Shown here in pieces: positions 23,777-36,497 of a DNA stretch of 64,000 bases. The notes beneath the pieces were generated by a model. It searched no databases. It worked only from the letters and a program-made list of their open reading frames with translations, and was not told the origin of the DNA. Source of the stretch: Paramecium tetraurelia. Taxonomy: Eukaryota; Ciliophora; Oligohymenophorea; Peniculida; Parameciidae. Position 1 is the first letter of the stretch; each line of letters begins with the position of its first letter. The DNA lies in contig NW_001799045.1 of assembly GCF_000165425.1 (NCBI RefSeq), forward strand, positions 28,101 to 92,100, written 5' to 3'. A program made the position numbers and the translations under genes.

Positions 23777-26590
23777 ATGTCATATAAAATTTCATTAGTA
23801 GGTTTGGAGGGTAGTGGAAAGACCACATTAGCTAAGGTGTTGAATGATCAGCATCAAATAAACAATATACCTTTGGAAGTCAATGAAGATATGCCAAATT
23901 CAGATGTGATGATCTTCTGTTTGGATGGAAGCAACATGCAACAGTTGCATCATAGTAAAGCAGCATTAGAGTAAATAAATGGCAAGGAATAATTAATTAT
24001 CTTGCAAACAAAAGCAGACATTCAGACTATTGAAGAGGGAGAATTGAGAAATTTCTTGGGTGTTGGGGAGGTGCCAATCCTACCAATTTCTGCCATAAAT
24101 GGAGATGGATTACCTTAATTACTCACTTTGTTAAGTTAATAGGTATAACCAACACAATAGAACTTTTCAGCAGAACCAAGAGTAGTACCTAGTAGAGGAA
24201 AATATAGAATAAACGAATAAAATCAAATATCAAAGCCGATGCAGACTTTTCAAAATTTAATGAAGGATCACGTATGTATGTATAAAAATTGTAGAAAATC
24301 AAGTAACGTACTCCTATGGAATAAGAATAGGAATATATACGTTTGGAGAAAGAGCGTATTAAAGTAGAGAATATGTCAGCTTAATTGAATAATTTTAAAA
24401 GGAAACTAAAAAAAGAAGGTAATTTCTTATCTTATCCTAAGACACTTATGATATTAAAGCAACAGCCAATCCAAGAATACAAGTCAATTTGGAATTCTTT
24501 TTAACAGACACTCTAGCTCAATGTGAATAATAAAAAAATACTCTTTCCACTCAAACTGATAAATTGTAAAAGAAACCTGAGGATCCTCCTTTCATTCCCA
24601 AGAAAACAGGAATAGATGCTGCCACTTAAGTAGAGGATTATGAACTATTCGATTTTGATAGAGAAGTGACTCCAATTCTGAATGTTATTTGCACAAAGAC
24701 TTTAGAATAAGCCTGTTTAGAAATAGAATAAGAAGAGGAATTCCTGGCTATGTATAGATTTAAGGAGGCATTCGAGAAGAGAAGAGTTAATGATAAAACT
24801 AAATAGCAAGTCACAGTGGAGAGAGAAAAACAATTGATTGATTAAAAGACTGAGGTGTTGAAAAAGTACTCCTAGAAATAGGAGAGAATGCAAAAGGTCA
24901 TCTTCAAAGCCTAGGCTCATGCAATAGCCAAAGAATATTTGAAACCCTTGTAAGGATAGATAATGCAACAAGTAATCTCAAGTGGATTTTATCCCAATGA
25001 ATTCATGAATCAATTATAAACAATGTTCATGGACTATTTAGTTGGGAAGACTCAAGAAGAAGTCATAAAACTGGTTGATCTTAATAATTCAATGAAAACA
25101 GCATTTAATGTTACTAATTTCGAAAAAATTCCAAAAGTCAGAAAGCCATACGATTAGTAAATACAAAAGAAAAAGGATAGGTAGGCATTGAGAATGATCA
25201 ATTACTCAAACTAAAGAGCAATTCGTATCTTCTATTAGGACTTGGTTCCTCTTTAGAGTGTTGTTTCAATGACATTGCCTAAATTCTTGGATGGGTCTTT
25301 TGATGAGTGGAAGAGGACTTACGATCAGAGAGTGGCTGAATTGGAATAGAAGGCTGAGAATAATGAAATAAATGAGGAAGACTTTGCAAATCAAAAAAGA
25401 GCTGAATATCCTGATTTGTAGGAAGGATACTTTGGAGCATCAGTGAATAATTTTACTAGATTCGCATTTTCAATGGCCCATGATTAATATTACTTAACGA
25501 GTGATAAACGATTACAAATAGTTGCATATGTGTTAAGGAAAGATGGAACATATGAGATTGTAAATCAAGAATCCAAAAATTATGGAAAAGTATTTAAATG
25601 GAAAAAATTTAGATTACCAATTAAATAAACTGATGATGAGGCATTGTTATTAAGGTTGCAAGAATTGGATTCCGAAATCATCGCAATAGTTTTTGGATTG
25701 CTATTGCCAAATTTATAAAATAACATCAAGGCTTTGGAATGGGTGTAAAATGCTAGATTTGGTTTGTATGATGCATAATATTGTATTCCGTTTGCTCAAA
25801 CCAATGTAAATAAGGCATTTAAATTAGAAGAACTTGTGAAATAAGTTGACGATCCAGAATTAGCTGAAGCACCTTAAACTGTGTTTATGAGTTGTTTCAC
25901 ATTGATGAAGCGATTCAAATAATTTGGCGGTTGGTACATAGAAAATACTCAAGCTGCCACTAAAGGCATGCTAGATTAAGAAATCGAACCCTTTTATGAG
26001 AAGCTTTCACAATTTCTGATTGAGATGAATGAGTTTACACTCGAGAGAGACAGAGATTTCATTTAAACTATTCAAGACAAAGAGAAAGAAAGAGACACCA
26101 TCTTAACCAATCAAGAATTATAAATGAGTAAATTATTTCCTTTAATTTATAGTAATTACTAAATCAAAAATTCCCCAATAAAAAAAAATGCCCACAGAAC
26201 CCAATGTTACTGATTCTGCTCTGCCCTCAGCGAGACCACTTGAAGAACCGTCCGATTACACTAAAACTTAATTCAATTCCATGATCATCGAACCAATAAT
26301 ACTGGATATGAGTGATTCCTTTGAAACTGTGGAATCCTAATTGATTAACCATCTTACTAATGTTGCTTAAAGGTTAGTGAACAGTTGTACATGGGGATTT
26401 GAGTTGAAGGCCAGAGGCAATTCATTCCTCAGAGTGAAATAATTAATTAGAGTAATTATAATAGCGATATAATTAGATAAGGAGTGTTGGTGAAATGACG
26501 ATTGTAAGAAAGCCAGAACCTCCTAAGGAAGAAGTTCCAGTGCAACAGGAGGAGAACAAGGACAATGATGATAATGATAATGATTCCTGA
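23777..26590 (+). CDS. RSP3: Reduced GTPase-like domain fused to radial spoke protein 3 core and long C-terminal extension
   Basis: Four introns of 23, 23, 25 and 25 nt give 905 residues with no TGA between the parts. Residues 1-120 look like a small GTPase: P-loop GLEGSGKTT, TKAD at about 78, SAI at about 107. But only about 30 residues lie between the P-loop and the strand DVMIFCLDGSN, so switch I and II are missing. Residues 130-445 match RSP3: FSAEPRVVPSRGKYR, IPKKTGIDAATQ, LFDFDREVTPIL, KTLEQACLEIEQEEE and YLKPLQGQIMQQVISSGFY. RSP3 is the dimeric scaffold of the axonemal radial spoke and an AKAP. Residues 445-905 (for example FLDGSFDEWKRTYDQR, GYFGASVNNFTRFAF) are unknown and end acidic. 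The fusion rests on continuous reading; cDNA would settle it. Confidence 0.82.
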
Positions 26591-26606
26591 AATGATTTAA
26601 TATTAA

Positions 26607-26957
26607 ATGAATTATTATGAATTATTAGGGGTGGATGACAAATGTTCTGCTGAAATTATTCGGAAAGCCTTTCTCAATAAGATTCGCTTTTGCCATCCCG
26701 ATAAAAATGGGGATGCCAAAGAAGCTTAATCTCTAATTGAAGCCTACAAAGTACTCATGAATTGTAGGGAAGAATATGATTAATCATTGAGATCCCAATT
26801 CAAATACTGTTTTGACACTATGACGGTGAAATGCAATTATGTTGAGTATGAATGTGAGCAGTGTGGAGAAGAGAACCAGATTGAATTAAATAGTTAAACA
26901 AATGTGATTGTTGAATGTCGAAGTTGTAATTTGAAGTTACAAATATTCCAATAGTGA
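26607..26957 (+). CDS. DPH4: DPH4/DNAJC24-like J-protein with zinc motif
   Basis: A 116-residue intronless gene starts 16 bp after the previous stop. The N-terminal J-domain MNYYELLGVDDKCSAEIIRK carries the HPD motif at residues 30-32 (RFCHPDKNGD). The C terminus has paired cysteines, YECEQCGEENQ and VECRSCNLKLQIFQ, which fit the DPH-type zinc finger that ends DPH4. DPH4 supplies iron and electrons for diphthamide synthesis on elongation factor 2 and can stimulate Hsp70. The order and size fit DPH4; a different small J-protein with a zinc ribbon is possible. Confidence 0.72.
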
Positions 26958-27035
26958 ACCATATTAGAGGAATTTGTGAAATTTACAATCAGTGTTCCTA
27001 TTTCATTTACTTTAACAAATAATTTATTTATTTTT

Positions 27036-28921
27036 ATGGATAAATTCGAGAAGCGTCTAAATCAAGTTAATATGATCACGCCCAAAGGTACTCTAAACTA
27101 GCAATCCACGTTCAAACAAAATGATCATGCCAAGAGTTATGCCTCTCTCAATGAATTCAATAGAATTGGAGAGTAATTTGATAGTGAGGCTGTCAATTTG
27201 AGATCCTAAGTTCAAATCTTGGAAGGCAAGTTGTAATTTTACGAAAGGGAATTCTAAATCAAAGTAAATTTACTTGCAAAATACATTCTAGTAATCTTCC
27301 TTGGAAAAGCGAATTCAACAATTGATATCTACATCATCTTAGCTCACTCAATAAAATACCTAATTAAAATTGTAATACTAAGCTTTATTAAATGAATATC
27401 AAATTCAACAAGACAAGATGGCTCACTCAGACAAAGGCCAAAAGGAATATGAAGAGAAAGTGAGATCCCAATTAGATAATTATAATAAATATTAATCTGA
27501 AAAAGAACAATTAATACAATACGCAAACAAGTGCAGAGAGAGATCAAAACAAAGGAAACTCAAAATTAAAGAAATAACCACAACCAATTCTCAACTGATT
27601 GACTAAATCCAATAATTAGAATAAGAGTTAGAATAGGCAAATCATGAAAAACAATAGATATACGAATAGTGTTAACAATAAATCATGATTCTCACTGAAT
27701 AAAATGAAGATTGGCAAATGAAATACGAGTCCATCGTTCAAAACTTTAAGAATCATCTTGCAGACTAGAATGATAGCCAACAAGAAGAGTAACTATTAGC
27801 CAGTCACACAATACTGGATCAAAGAGAAGCCTAGACAGTTTAATAGCAATTAGAAAACTTTAGCATCTTATAAAAAGATCTAAATACTCTCTTAAGCTAA
27901 ATCAAAAATACTAGTGTGACCAATCCTTCATCCTTTGAAATGCAATAAGTGATAGAATTTGCGGAAATCTTCAATAGGATGGCTGAAAAAATCTATGAAT
28001 TACAATAAAAGAAATCAATGCTTAAGGAGTAACTTAAAGTAAGAGTGTGATAGATTATTGTATTAGGATCTCCAATAAACGTAATTATAAACTCAAATGC
28101 TGTCAAATAAATCTATTTCCAATAATTAAAGTCCAAATATGATGGACGATAGAACCAAATTACTCTTTGAATAAAGAATATTAGAATTAGAAGAGTATAT
28201 ATGTTTTTTAATTAGGTATTATTAGAAAGAGAGATAACAAGAAAAAAATAAGCCTGCTTAAAGAGGAAGAAATTAGGATCGCAAACTCAAGTAGATAATT
28301 TCAATACTTACTTAATTCTTAGAAGAATTTTTGGAATAATAAAACCATCTAAAAACACTGAATTATTAGATTAATGATATGCAATTTGAGTATAATGATA
28401 AAAAATGCAATCGCTCCTTTAAGAAGGCTTCATGGGCAATAATTGCTATTTATAGAATTAAAACAATTCAGAATTAATAATATTATCAATAAGTAGTATA
28501 ATTTAATCAACTAAGAATTGAAATGCCTATTGTTAATTCACTCAATTAATTGCTTGAACTAGTGTCGGGATAGTAATAATTAATTGATACATTGTAAAAA
28601 TAAATGGATCGAAGGGGATCGGATGTATTTTAAGAATAAGACATTCAATCCATAGTTGATTAGGAATTAAAACAATAATTAAAGAGTGTATAGATAGAGT
28701 TGGATATGAATAACAAAAAGATGTTTGAGTATAAATTGTAATCGGAGAAATAAATTGAAGAGAGAGATCGTATAATTAATGAATTGGAATAATAATTAAG
28801 GGATTTTCCTAATGATTATAATTAACAGCTTCTGGAACATTTAGAAGAACAAACTAATCGTGTTAAAAGCATTGAAAATGAATTTAATGTGTTAAATGAA
28901 CTTGTTAATTCATTAATCTGA
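27036..28921 (+). CDS. Coiled-coil protein, unknown function
   Basis: Two 28-nt introns (about 27265-27292 and 28042-28069) are required, and a third of 21 nt near 28192 is optional, giving about 602-609 residues. The product starts MDKFEKRLNQVNMITPKG. It is nearly all coiled coil with TAA/TAG-coded Gln and ends ENEFNVLNELVNSLI. The adjacent gene on the other strand is also a coiled-coil gene and the two converge with 22 bp between stops. Possibly cytoskeletal; no motif seen. Confidence 0.7.
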
Positions 28922-28943
28922 TATTGATATATATTAACTATTA

Positions 28944-29987
28944 TCATCTCTTGTCTAAAGAACTGATCTTCTAAAATATGCACTCTATATTTTGATGGAC
29001 TCTGGTAACAATCTTACTCATTCTCTAGGTTAAAATGTGGATTTATTATGAATAATTGAAGTATTTCTGATTCTATTCTATAATTTCATTGATCACTTGA
29101 AATTTATGTTCAATTTTCTTAATTTCAAATAAATATTTTCTCTTTGAAGCAGCCAATTAATATTTTAAAGAGATTAATTTTTCTTCTAGATATAAGCTTT
29201 CCCTTTGAGTTTGCTGTGGGTCTAATGTTGAGATTGATTCCCTTTATTACTCGAAATAATCCAATTCATATAACAATCTAAAAGTATTTTCATTCTCGTA
29301 ATGATCTAATTCTTCAATGATGGTCTCCTATTCCAAAAGATTAATGACGAAGAGTTTATCGTCCGGACTGACATTCATAGCCTGGATCTTTTAGGTGACT
29401 TTATTCTTCTTAGTGTTGTTCATAATATATTCAAGGTCGCATCTTAATCCATTGAGTTCCTGGAATATGTTTATAAGTAATTACTTTGTAAATATTTTTG
29501 TATTCTAATTACACTTCGCTTCTAAAATTATTCAATTCTTCAGTAACAAATTATTCTAATCTCTAGATATCTTGGGTATCTGAAAACATTCTGAATTGCT
29601 ATTCGACTCTTCCTTGACTCTTCTTCTACAATTCCTGTAATTGACTATCCAAGTAGTTCATCTTCAATGTCAAATCATTCAACTGTTTTTCGTATGGCTT
29701 GTTTTGGCTATTGCTTTTGAAATCACTGAAACTTGTGTTGGTTGATGTTTCTCTTGATTTGTCTCTGATCTTTTCTAGTTCCTCTTGTTTTTTTAGTAGT
29801 ATTTTTAATTGTTATTCAAGTTTTTAGACATGAGGGATTTCATTGACAATGGGCATCAAGGCATCATGTTACATGCAAACTCTATTCAAATTAGCTTAAA
29901 TTAATCGACGAAATTACTTTCCAAAAGGTTCAATCGGCTGTCAACAGATATATTTTCTTTTTGTTTAATGCTCTTTTTGTTCGACAT
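28944..29987 (-). CDS. Coiled-coil protein, unknown function
   Basis: The frame starts MSNKKSIKQKENISVDSRLN and needs a 23-nt intron at 29895-29917 that ends AAG, because reading through it meets TGA. A second intron of 25 nt ends CAG. The result is 331 residues ending KISSLDKR at TGA 28944-28946. Helical runs such as QLKILLKKQEELEKIRDK and QLQELQKKSQGRVEQQFRMF indicate a coiled coil. Function unknown. Confidence 0.7.
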
Positions 29988-30429
29988 AAAGTGTTGATCT
30001 TTTTATTTTAAATATTTATATTCGTTAAAAACAATAAAACTTTATTTCTCATTTAATTAAATAATTTATGAAGACAATCAAACTAAAATTTAATGACTCT
30101 CAAAGTGTAATTATTGAATTAATAAAAATATAACAATAACGTATTGTAAGGAGTGGGAAATATCTTTGGCTCATATGATTAATTTAAGAATCAACTCCTA
30201 TAAATGAAAAGAGATTTTAGGAATAGTTTTGTTTCTAAAAATGGGTGTAAAATAAACATTTAAATAATAATAAAATAAGTAGGGTTTAGAATTAAATATA
30301 GATAAAAGGGCATAATAATAATATTCTTTAATTAATATTATTATGAATAAGAATATTATTTATTGATTAAATACAAGGGAATGAATTGAAAAGATATGAA
30401 AAAATTACAAATTAGATAAAAATAAAGAA
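29988..30429. other. Intergenic, nothing certain
   Basis: About 440 bp. A 35-codon frame from 30068 (MKTIKLKFNDSQSV) is too short to trust. A region of short A/T tracts with a palindromic look lies around 30321-30362 (attcttta...gaatattatt). No gene is called. Confidence 0.45.
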
Positions 30430-30840
30430 TCAATTGTCTGGTTTTGGTATGCTGGAGTGGTTATTGAGTTCTGATTCTTGTTGATCTTGATTTTCGACTC
30501 TTCGTTTTTTATTATATTGATTGATATAGCAATTCTAACAGAGTCCACCTTGAAGATTGAGATGATAATTACATGCATATAATTTTTTGTGTGAACATAG
30601 CCAAGGCTGTTTGTTTCTGCCTAAACGATGATAACAATTGTTGCACATTCCCTTGGCATAATGTTCTTTGTCTGGATGGCCACAAGTGTTGGTTTTTTTG
30701 CTTCTAGGAGATATTTAAACAACATACATTTTCTTGTTAATAGCTTTAGGTTGCTCTTGCTATTGGGGAAGAGTCTACATTTACATTCCGAGAGGTTTGG
30801 AATCGGCCATGTGTCTTTGTAGTAGTTCCTATTACGTCAT
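30430..30840 (-). CDS. Small Cys/His-rich putative zinc-binding protein
   Basis: A 136-codon frame (128 if a 24-nt GTA...TAG stretch is spliced) starts MTQQELLQRHMADSKPLG. Its core is CGHPDKEHYAKGMCNNCYH followed by CSHKKLYACNYHLNLQGG and LCQNCYINQYNKKRR. The run C-x-H, H-Y-A-K-G-M-C-x-x-C-Y plus a second Cys/His cluster strongly suggests two zinc sites. I have seen the HYAKGMC-type phrase in proteins of several protists but know no function for it. The basic tail KKRRVENQ could be a nuclear signal. DNA binding is only a guess. Confidence 0.65.
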
Positions 30841-31055
30841 TTAATAGATGGGAGGAAGGAGTGGGTCATTCTCTTCAAGTTTGATCTGTGGGTTGAGGAG
30901 ATTAAGAGTAGTTTGTTATCGATCAGCACTAAGATTGAAACGCATGACTAAAATTAAAAATGCAGATCCTTACATTGCAAAGTTTGTAGAAGTGGATGAA
31001 AGAAATTCATTTTTGTGTATAATTATTAATTAATATATTTTAAATTTTAACGATC
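30841..31055. other. Gap between diverging genes
   Basis: About 215 bp between two start codons pointing away from each other, so it should hold both promoters. A short plus-strand open frame here looks like chance. Confidence 0.4.
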
Positions 31056-33514
31056 ATGAATACCTCTTTTCCAAAGATGTCCACCTCATCATTAAGTTAA
31101 ACGACATCTCAAACCAACTTTTACGATTCAAGTCCAATGTCATCATATTCAGCTAAGCAATTAACCTCAAATGACAATTTTAAAGTTGTGGTTCGTGTAA
31201 GACCTCCCCTATAGAGAGAAGTGATAGATGGACGTTTCATTTCCACCATTCAAGTGTCTCCTGATCATAAAAAAATCTGCCTCTACGAATATTACAACAT
31301 CGACTTAGTGGATCCAGAACATCTTGAAGAGTACCTCAACAATCCCAATAGTTATACAATGCACACCTTCTCATTTGATTACGTGTACGATCAAGATAAT
31401 ACACAAGAAGAAGTATATGATAATACAGCGAGACATGCAGTGCTCTCTGCGCTTCAAGGTTTTAATGCCACTATCATGGCCTATGGATAGACTGGAACAG
31501 GCAAGACATTTACAATGGAGGGCTTCAAATACAATTGTGTAGATCCTTAAAGAGGTATAATTCCAAGAGCAATCGAGGAAATCTTTAAGCACATTTCAAA
31601 TGGATCCAATGAATCTACCACCTTCATGGTCAGAGTGAGTTATCTTTAAATTTACAATGAAGTCATAAGCGATTTACTGAGAAGTGATAGATAAAATTTG
31701 CATATCCGAGAAGACAAAAAGAGAGGAGTGTTTGTTGAAGGCCTCTCCGAATGGGCTGTTCGAAATCCTTCAGAAATCTATTCCTTAATCTAAAAAGGAG
31801 CCTAATCTAGAGCCACAGCAAGTACAAAGATGAATGATGTAAGTAGTCGATCTCATGCAGTTTTTATAATAATAGTGGAATAAATGACAGAAATTGACAA
31901 TCATAAATCTATAAAAGTGGGAAAACTCAATTTAGTAGATTTAGCAGGAAGTGAGAGAGTTCGAGTCACCGGTGCCACAGGTAGAAGATTAGAAGAATCC
32001 AAAAAGATAAATTAGTCATTGAGTTGCTTAGGTAATGTTATCTCTGCATTGATTGAATAAAAAACTCATATTCCATATAGAGATTCCAAAATTACACGTC
32101 TCTTAGAAGATTCCTTAGGTGGTAATTGCAAAACTACTATGATGGGAATGATATCACCAGCTATTGATGCTTTTCTTGAAACCTTGAGTTCAGTCAAATT
32201 TGCCAACAGAGCAAAGAATATTAAAAATAAAGCCACCATCAATGAGGATGTGGATCAAAAGGCACTATTAAGGAAATATGAATGTGAATTATAAAGATTA
32301 AGAAAGGAACTTTCAGAAAAGAATAAAACAATTGTAGATTCATCAAAATTAAGTCAATTGGAAGAAGATAAGAAGAGAGCAGAATAGGATAAGAATGCTG
32401 CTATGGCCGCACTTGAAGCGAGGAGCAAATAGTTTTTCATTGAAAGAGAGGAGAAGAAGAAGTTAGAAGAAAAGATTCGATAAATCAATAGTTAAATGTT
32501 AATAGGTGGATGTAATATTGAAAATAGTCCATAATTTAGAAATGCCATTGAAGAATAATAGAAGTTGATTAGAGCCTAATATGAGAAAAAGATTACAGAA
32601 TTAGAAAAGGAAAGATCATAATTAGAAGAAGATAAGGTTCAAGTAGATAGATACAAACAATTAACTCTCAAACAAAGAGATATTATGATTGCCTTGACAA
32701 CCAGGTTGAATGAAAGAGATGAAACAATAGTATAATTATAAGATGAACTTGATGCTTATGATAGAATCCATAGAGAAACAGAAACCATGCTTGATTAGAA
32801 ATTATAACGAGTTTAATAATTAGAAGAGTATGTTAATTCAATGGGCGGCAACCTACCCAATGTTTAATAGATTTAATCAATTAGATAGAGTAAAATTAAA
32901 GATTGTGTCACCCAAGATGGCCAAGAAACATACAATATAACAAAGGAGAACTTATAGGATTATGAATCTTAGATTGAATAATTGACTCTAATTAATTAAG
33001 AGCAGGATTAAGAGATTTAAAGGTTAAACAATCTGTTATTGAATCATGAGAATTCAAATTTAATGGAATATGTGAAATGTATTTAATTTTCTAATTTCTT
33101 AGCCTCTGTTGACAACATAATCGATGCTTTATCCTAACCAAATGATGGATTAAAATTGTAAAGTGTAGCCAAAGATCTAATTAGTCTCTAAAAGATTCTC
33201 TCAGGAGAATAATAATAATCAAGTCATGCTTTTTCAAACATCTAAAATATTGTTCATTCCAGAAAAGAATCTCCAATGCATACTAATTAATCCAAAAAGT
33301 CTTTAAATAATTCATAAAATTATGATGATGATGAACAACCTCGTTAGTTAAATAACTTTTATACTTTTTCCAAGTATCTAACATATATATACATCTTAGT
33401 AAATCGTAGACTTCTTCGATGAAAAAATAAAAGGATCCTTCTCTTCCAAAGCCGTAAATCAATGTTTAAGAAATTATAAAAATGAGAGAAGTAAAAAGAA
33501 ACCTCTATTCTTGA
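31056..33514 (+). CDS. Kinesin with N-terminal motor
   Basis: One 26-nt intron near the 3' end (33383-33408) gives 810 residues. After about 45 Ser-rich residues the motor starts [10 protein letters not shown]. It shows the P-loop [13 protein letters not shown] at about 144, the switch I motif SSRSHAVF, the switch II motif [10 protein letters not shown] and the late motor segment [19 protein letters not shown]. The neck reads [19 protein letters not shown] and runs into a coiled coil of some 300 residues, then a Ser/Asn-rich tail. All catalytic residues are present, so a plus-end motor is likely. I could not assign a kinesin subfamily with confidence. Confidence 0.92.
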
Positions 33515-34133
33515 TTAATAAAATATATATAACATTAATATTAAATTAAATTGAATTAAATTGAGTAATGAGGAATACATTATTGATTTAACTTAATTAT
33601 AGAAGCTTGTTTGTTCATTGAAGACCAGAATGATTATGAAAATTTCTAAGTTAGGGGTTAGATTGAATAAATAAGATAAACTAAATGCTTAAGAAAATAT
33701 TAGGCATTCTAAACAATGCATCTTGCCATTGTTTGAGTGAATAATCCAATATGGACAAGGAATTTAGATTTGCGATAAATTATGCAGATCATATTTTCTC
33801 AAATTTCATAAGAAGTCATGAGTAAGTATTGTGAATTTTACCTTTTTGTTGTAAAGGATAAAGCAAACATAGCTCAATAATATAGAGATCTATATTATAA
33901 CCCAACTCTTCTTAAGGGCAATTATATATTTGAGATTTGTTCATTAAGGCTGGACATATATCAATGAAGAATCATGATAAGTGGAAACTAAGAAGGGAGG
34001 AAAGATGAAAATAGATTAAGACACTTCAAATCTGAAAGAAATTAAATCGACAAAAGAAGATTCAATACTCGCAAATTTGTATTAGTAGGATTGCCTAATT
34101 TAGGACTAAATTTGATTTATTTTATTAATAATT
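33515..34133. other. Unresolved stretch, possibly decayed coding sequence
   Basis: Open plus-strand pieces lie here in shifting frames, such as EVMSKYCEFYLFVVKDKANI followed by AQQYRDLYYNPTLLKGNYIF, but they are broken by TGA and no clean set of introns joins them. They may be chance frames, an untranslated region, or remains of a gene. Confidence 0.3.
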
Positions 34134-34557
34134 ATGTTCACAGAGTAACCCTATTACGAAGCCAAGGTGTTTCTTAAATCTTACAATGATGCTATTGCAT
34201 GTTTAAAGTAAGCTAAATGCAATTACAATCTTTTAGAGAGGCTGCTGAGTAAAAAGCCCACATTGAATTCTAAGAACATGTGTTATAATCACTTGCGACT
34301 GCTCGTACAAGATAGGAGGTTGATATTGTTATTATGTTAGCTGGATGTGAGAGATGGTTAAGTGGTGCCAGGATTAAATTTTGGGTAATCAAAGTAGACC
34401 AAGCTCTTCTAATTTTCAAAGTATAAATTTGTCATAAATGCCAAGTCATGTGTTTTAAAAATATTTCAAAGGATTTGAGGAATACAGCGGAAATTTCAAG
34501 GGCTTCCAATAGGTTTTAATAGAGGGACTGAAAAAGATTAAATCAGATGTGAAATGA
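34134..34557 (+). CDS. Small helical protein, frame break likely
   Basis: The frame starts MFTEQPYYEAKVFLKSYNDA. A 29-nt intron at 34207-34235 ending TAG is followed by KEAAEQKAHIEFQEHVLQSL and then a probable 22-nt GTT...TAG intron. To reach the good C-terminal frame (PSHVFQKYFKGFEEYSGNF, ending GLKKIKSDVK at TGA 34555-34557) one T must be dropped from the four-T run at 34379-34382. No family recognised. The model depends on that correction. Confidence 0.45.
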
Positions 34558-34845
34558 GATATGAATAATGAATATATATACATTATCTAAAAGATAATTA
34601 TATAAAAGGATAGAATTAATAATGCTTATTGTGAGAGCCTATTGATAGGATTGAATCTTGGGGGAGTTCATAAATAGAAAAAGTATTCTAGATTAAATAT
34701 TGGAAAAAGTGAGGAGTGTAGGAGGGAAGGAGATGGTTGAATGGAAGAAATGAGAGAGAGAGATCATGTAATTAATTGATAAATCGCTTATTTAAATTTT
34801 GAATATCCTTTATGAGAATATCTAAAAATTATTTAAATAAATAAA

Positions 34846-36427
<1,582 letters not shown>

Positions 36428-36497
36428 AAAAATAATATATACATTATAACAATTACAATATTTTGTTTCCACTCTTTTCCCATATTATAATATATTA

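Noticed and set aside
26188..26590. A separate small gene starting at ATG 26188
   Set aside because: A 25-nt intron ending near 26158 puts this ATG in frame with the upstream RSP3 gene, so it is the last part of that gene.
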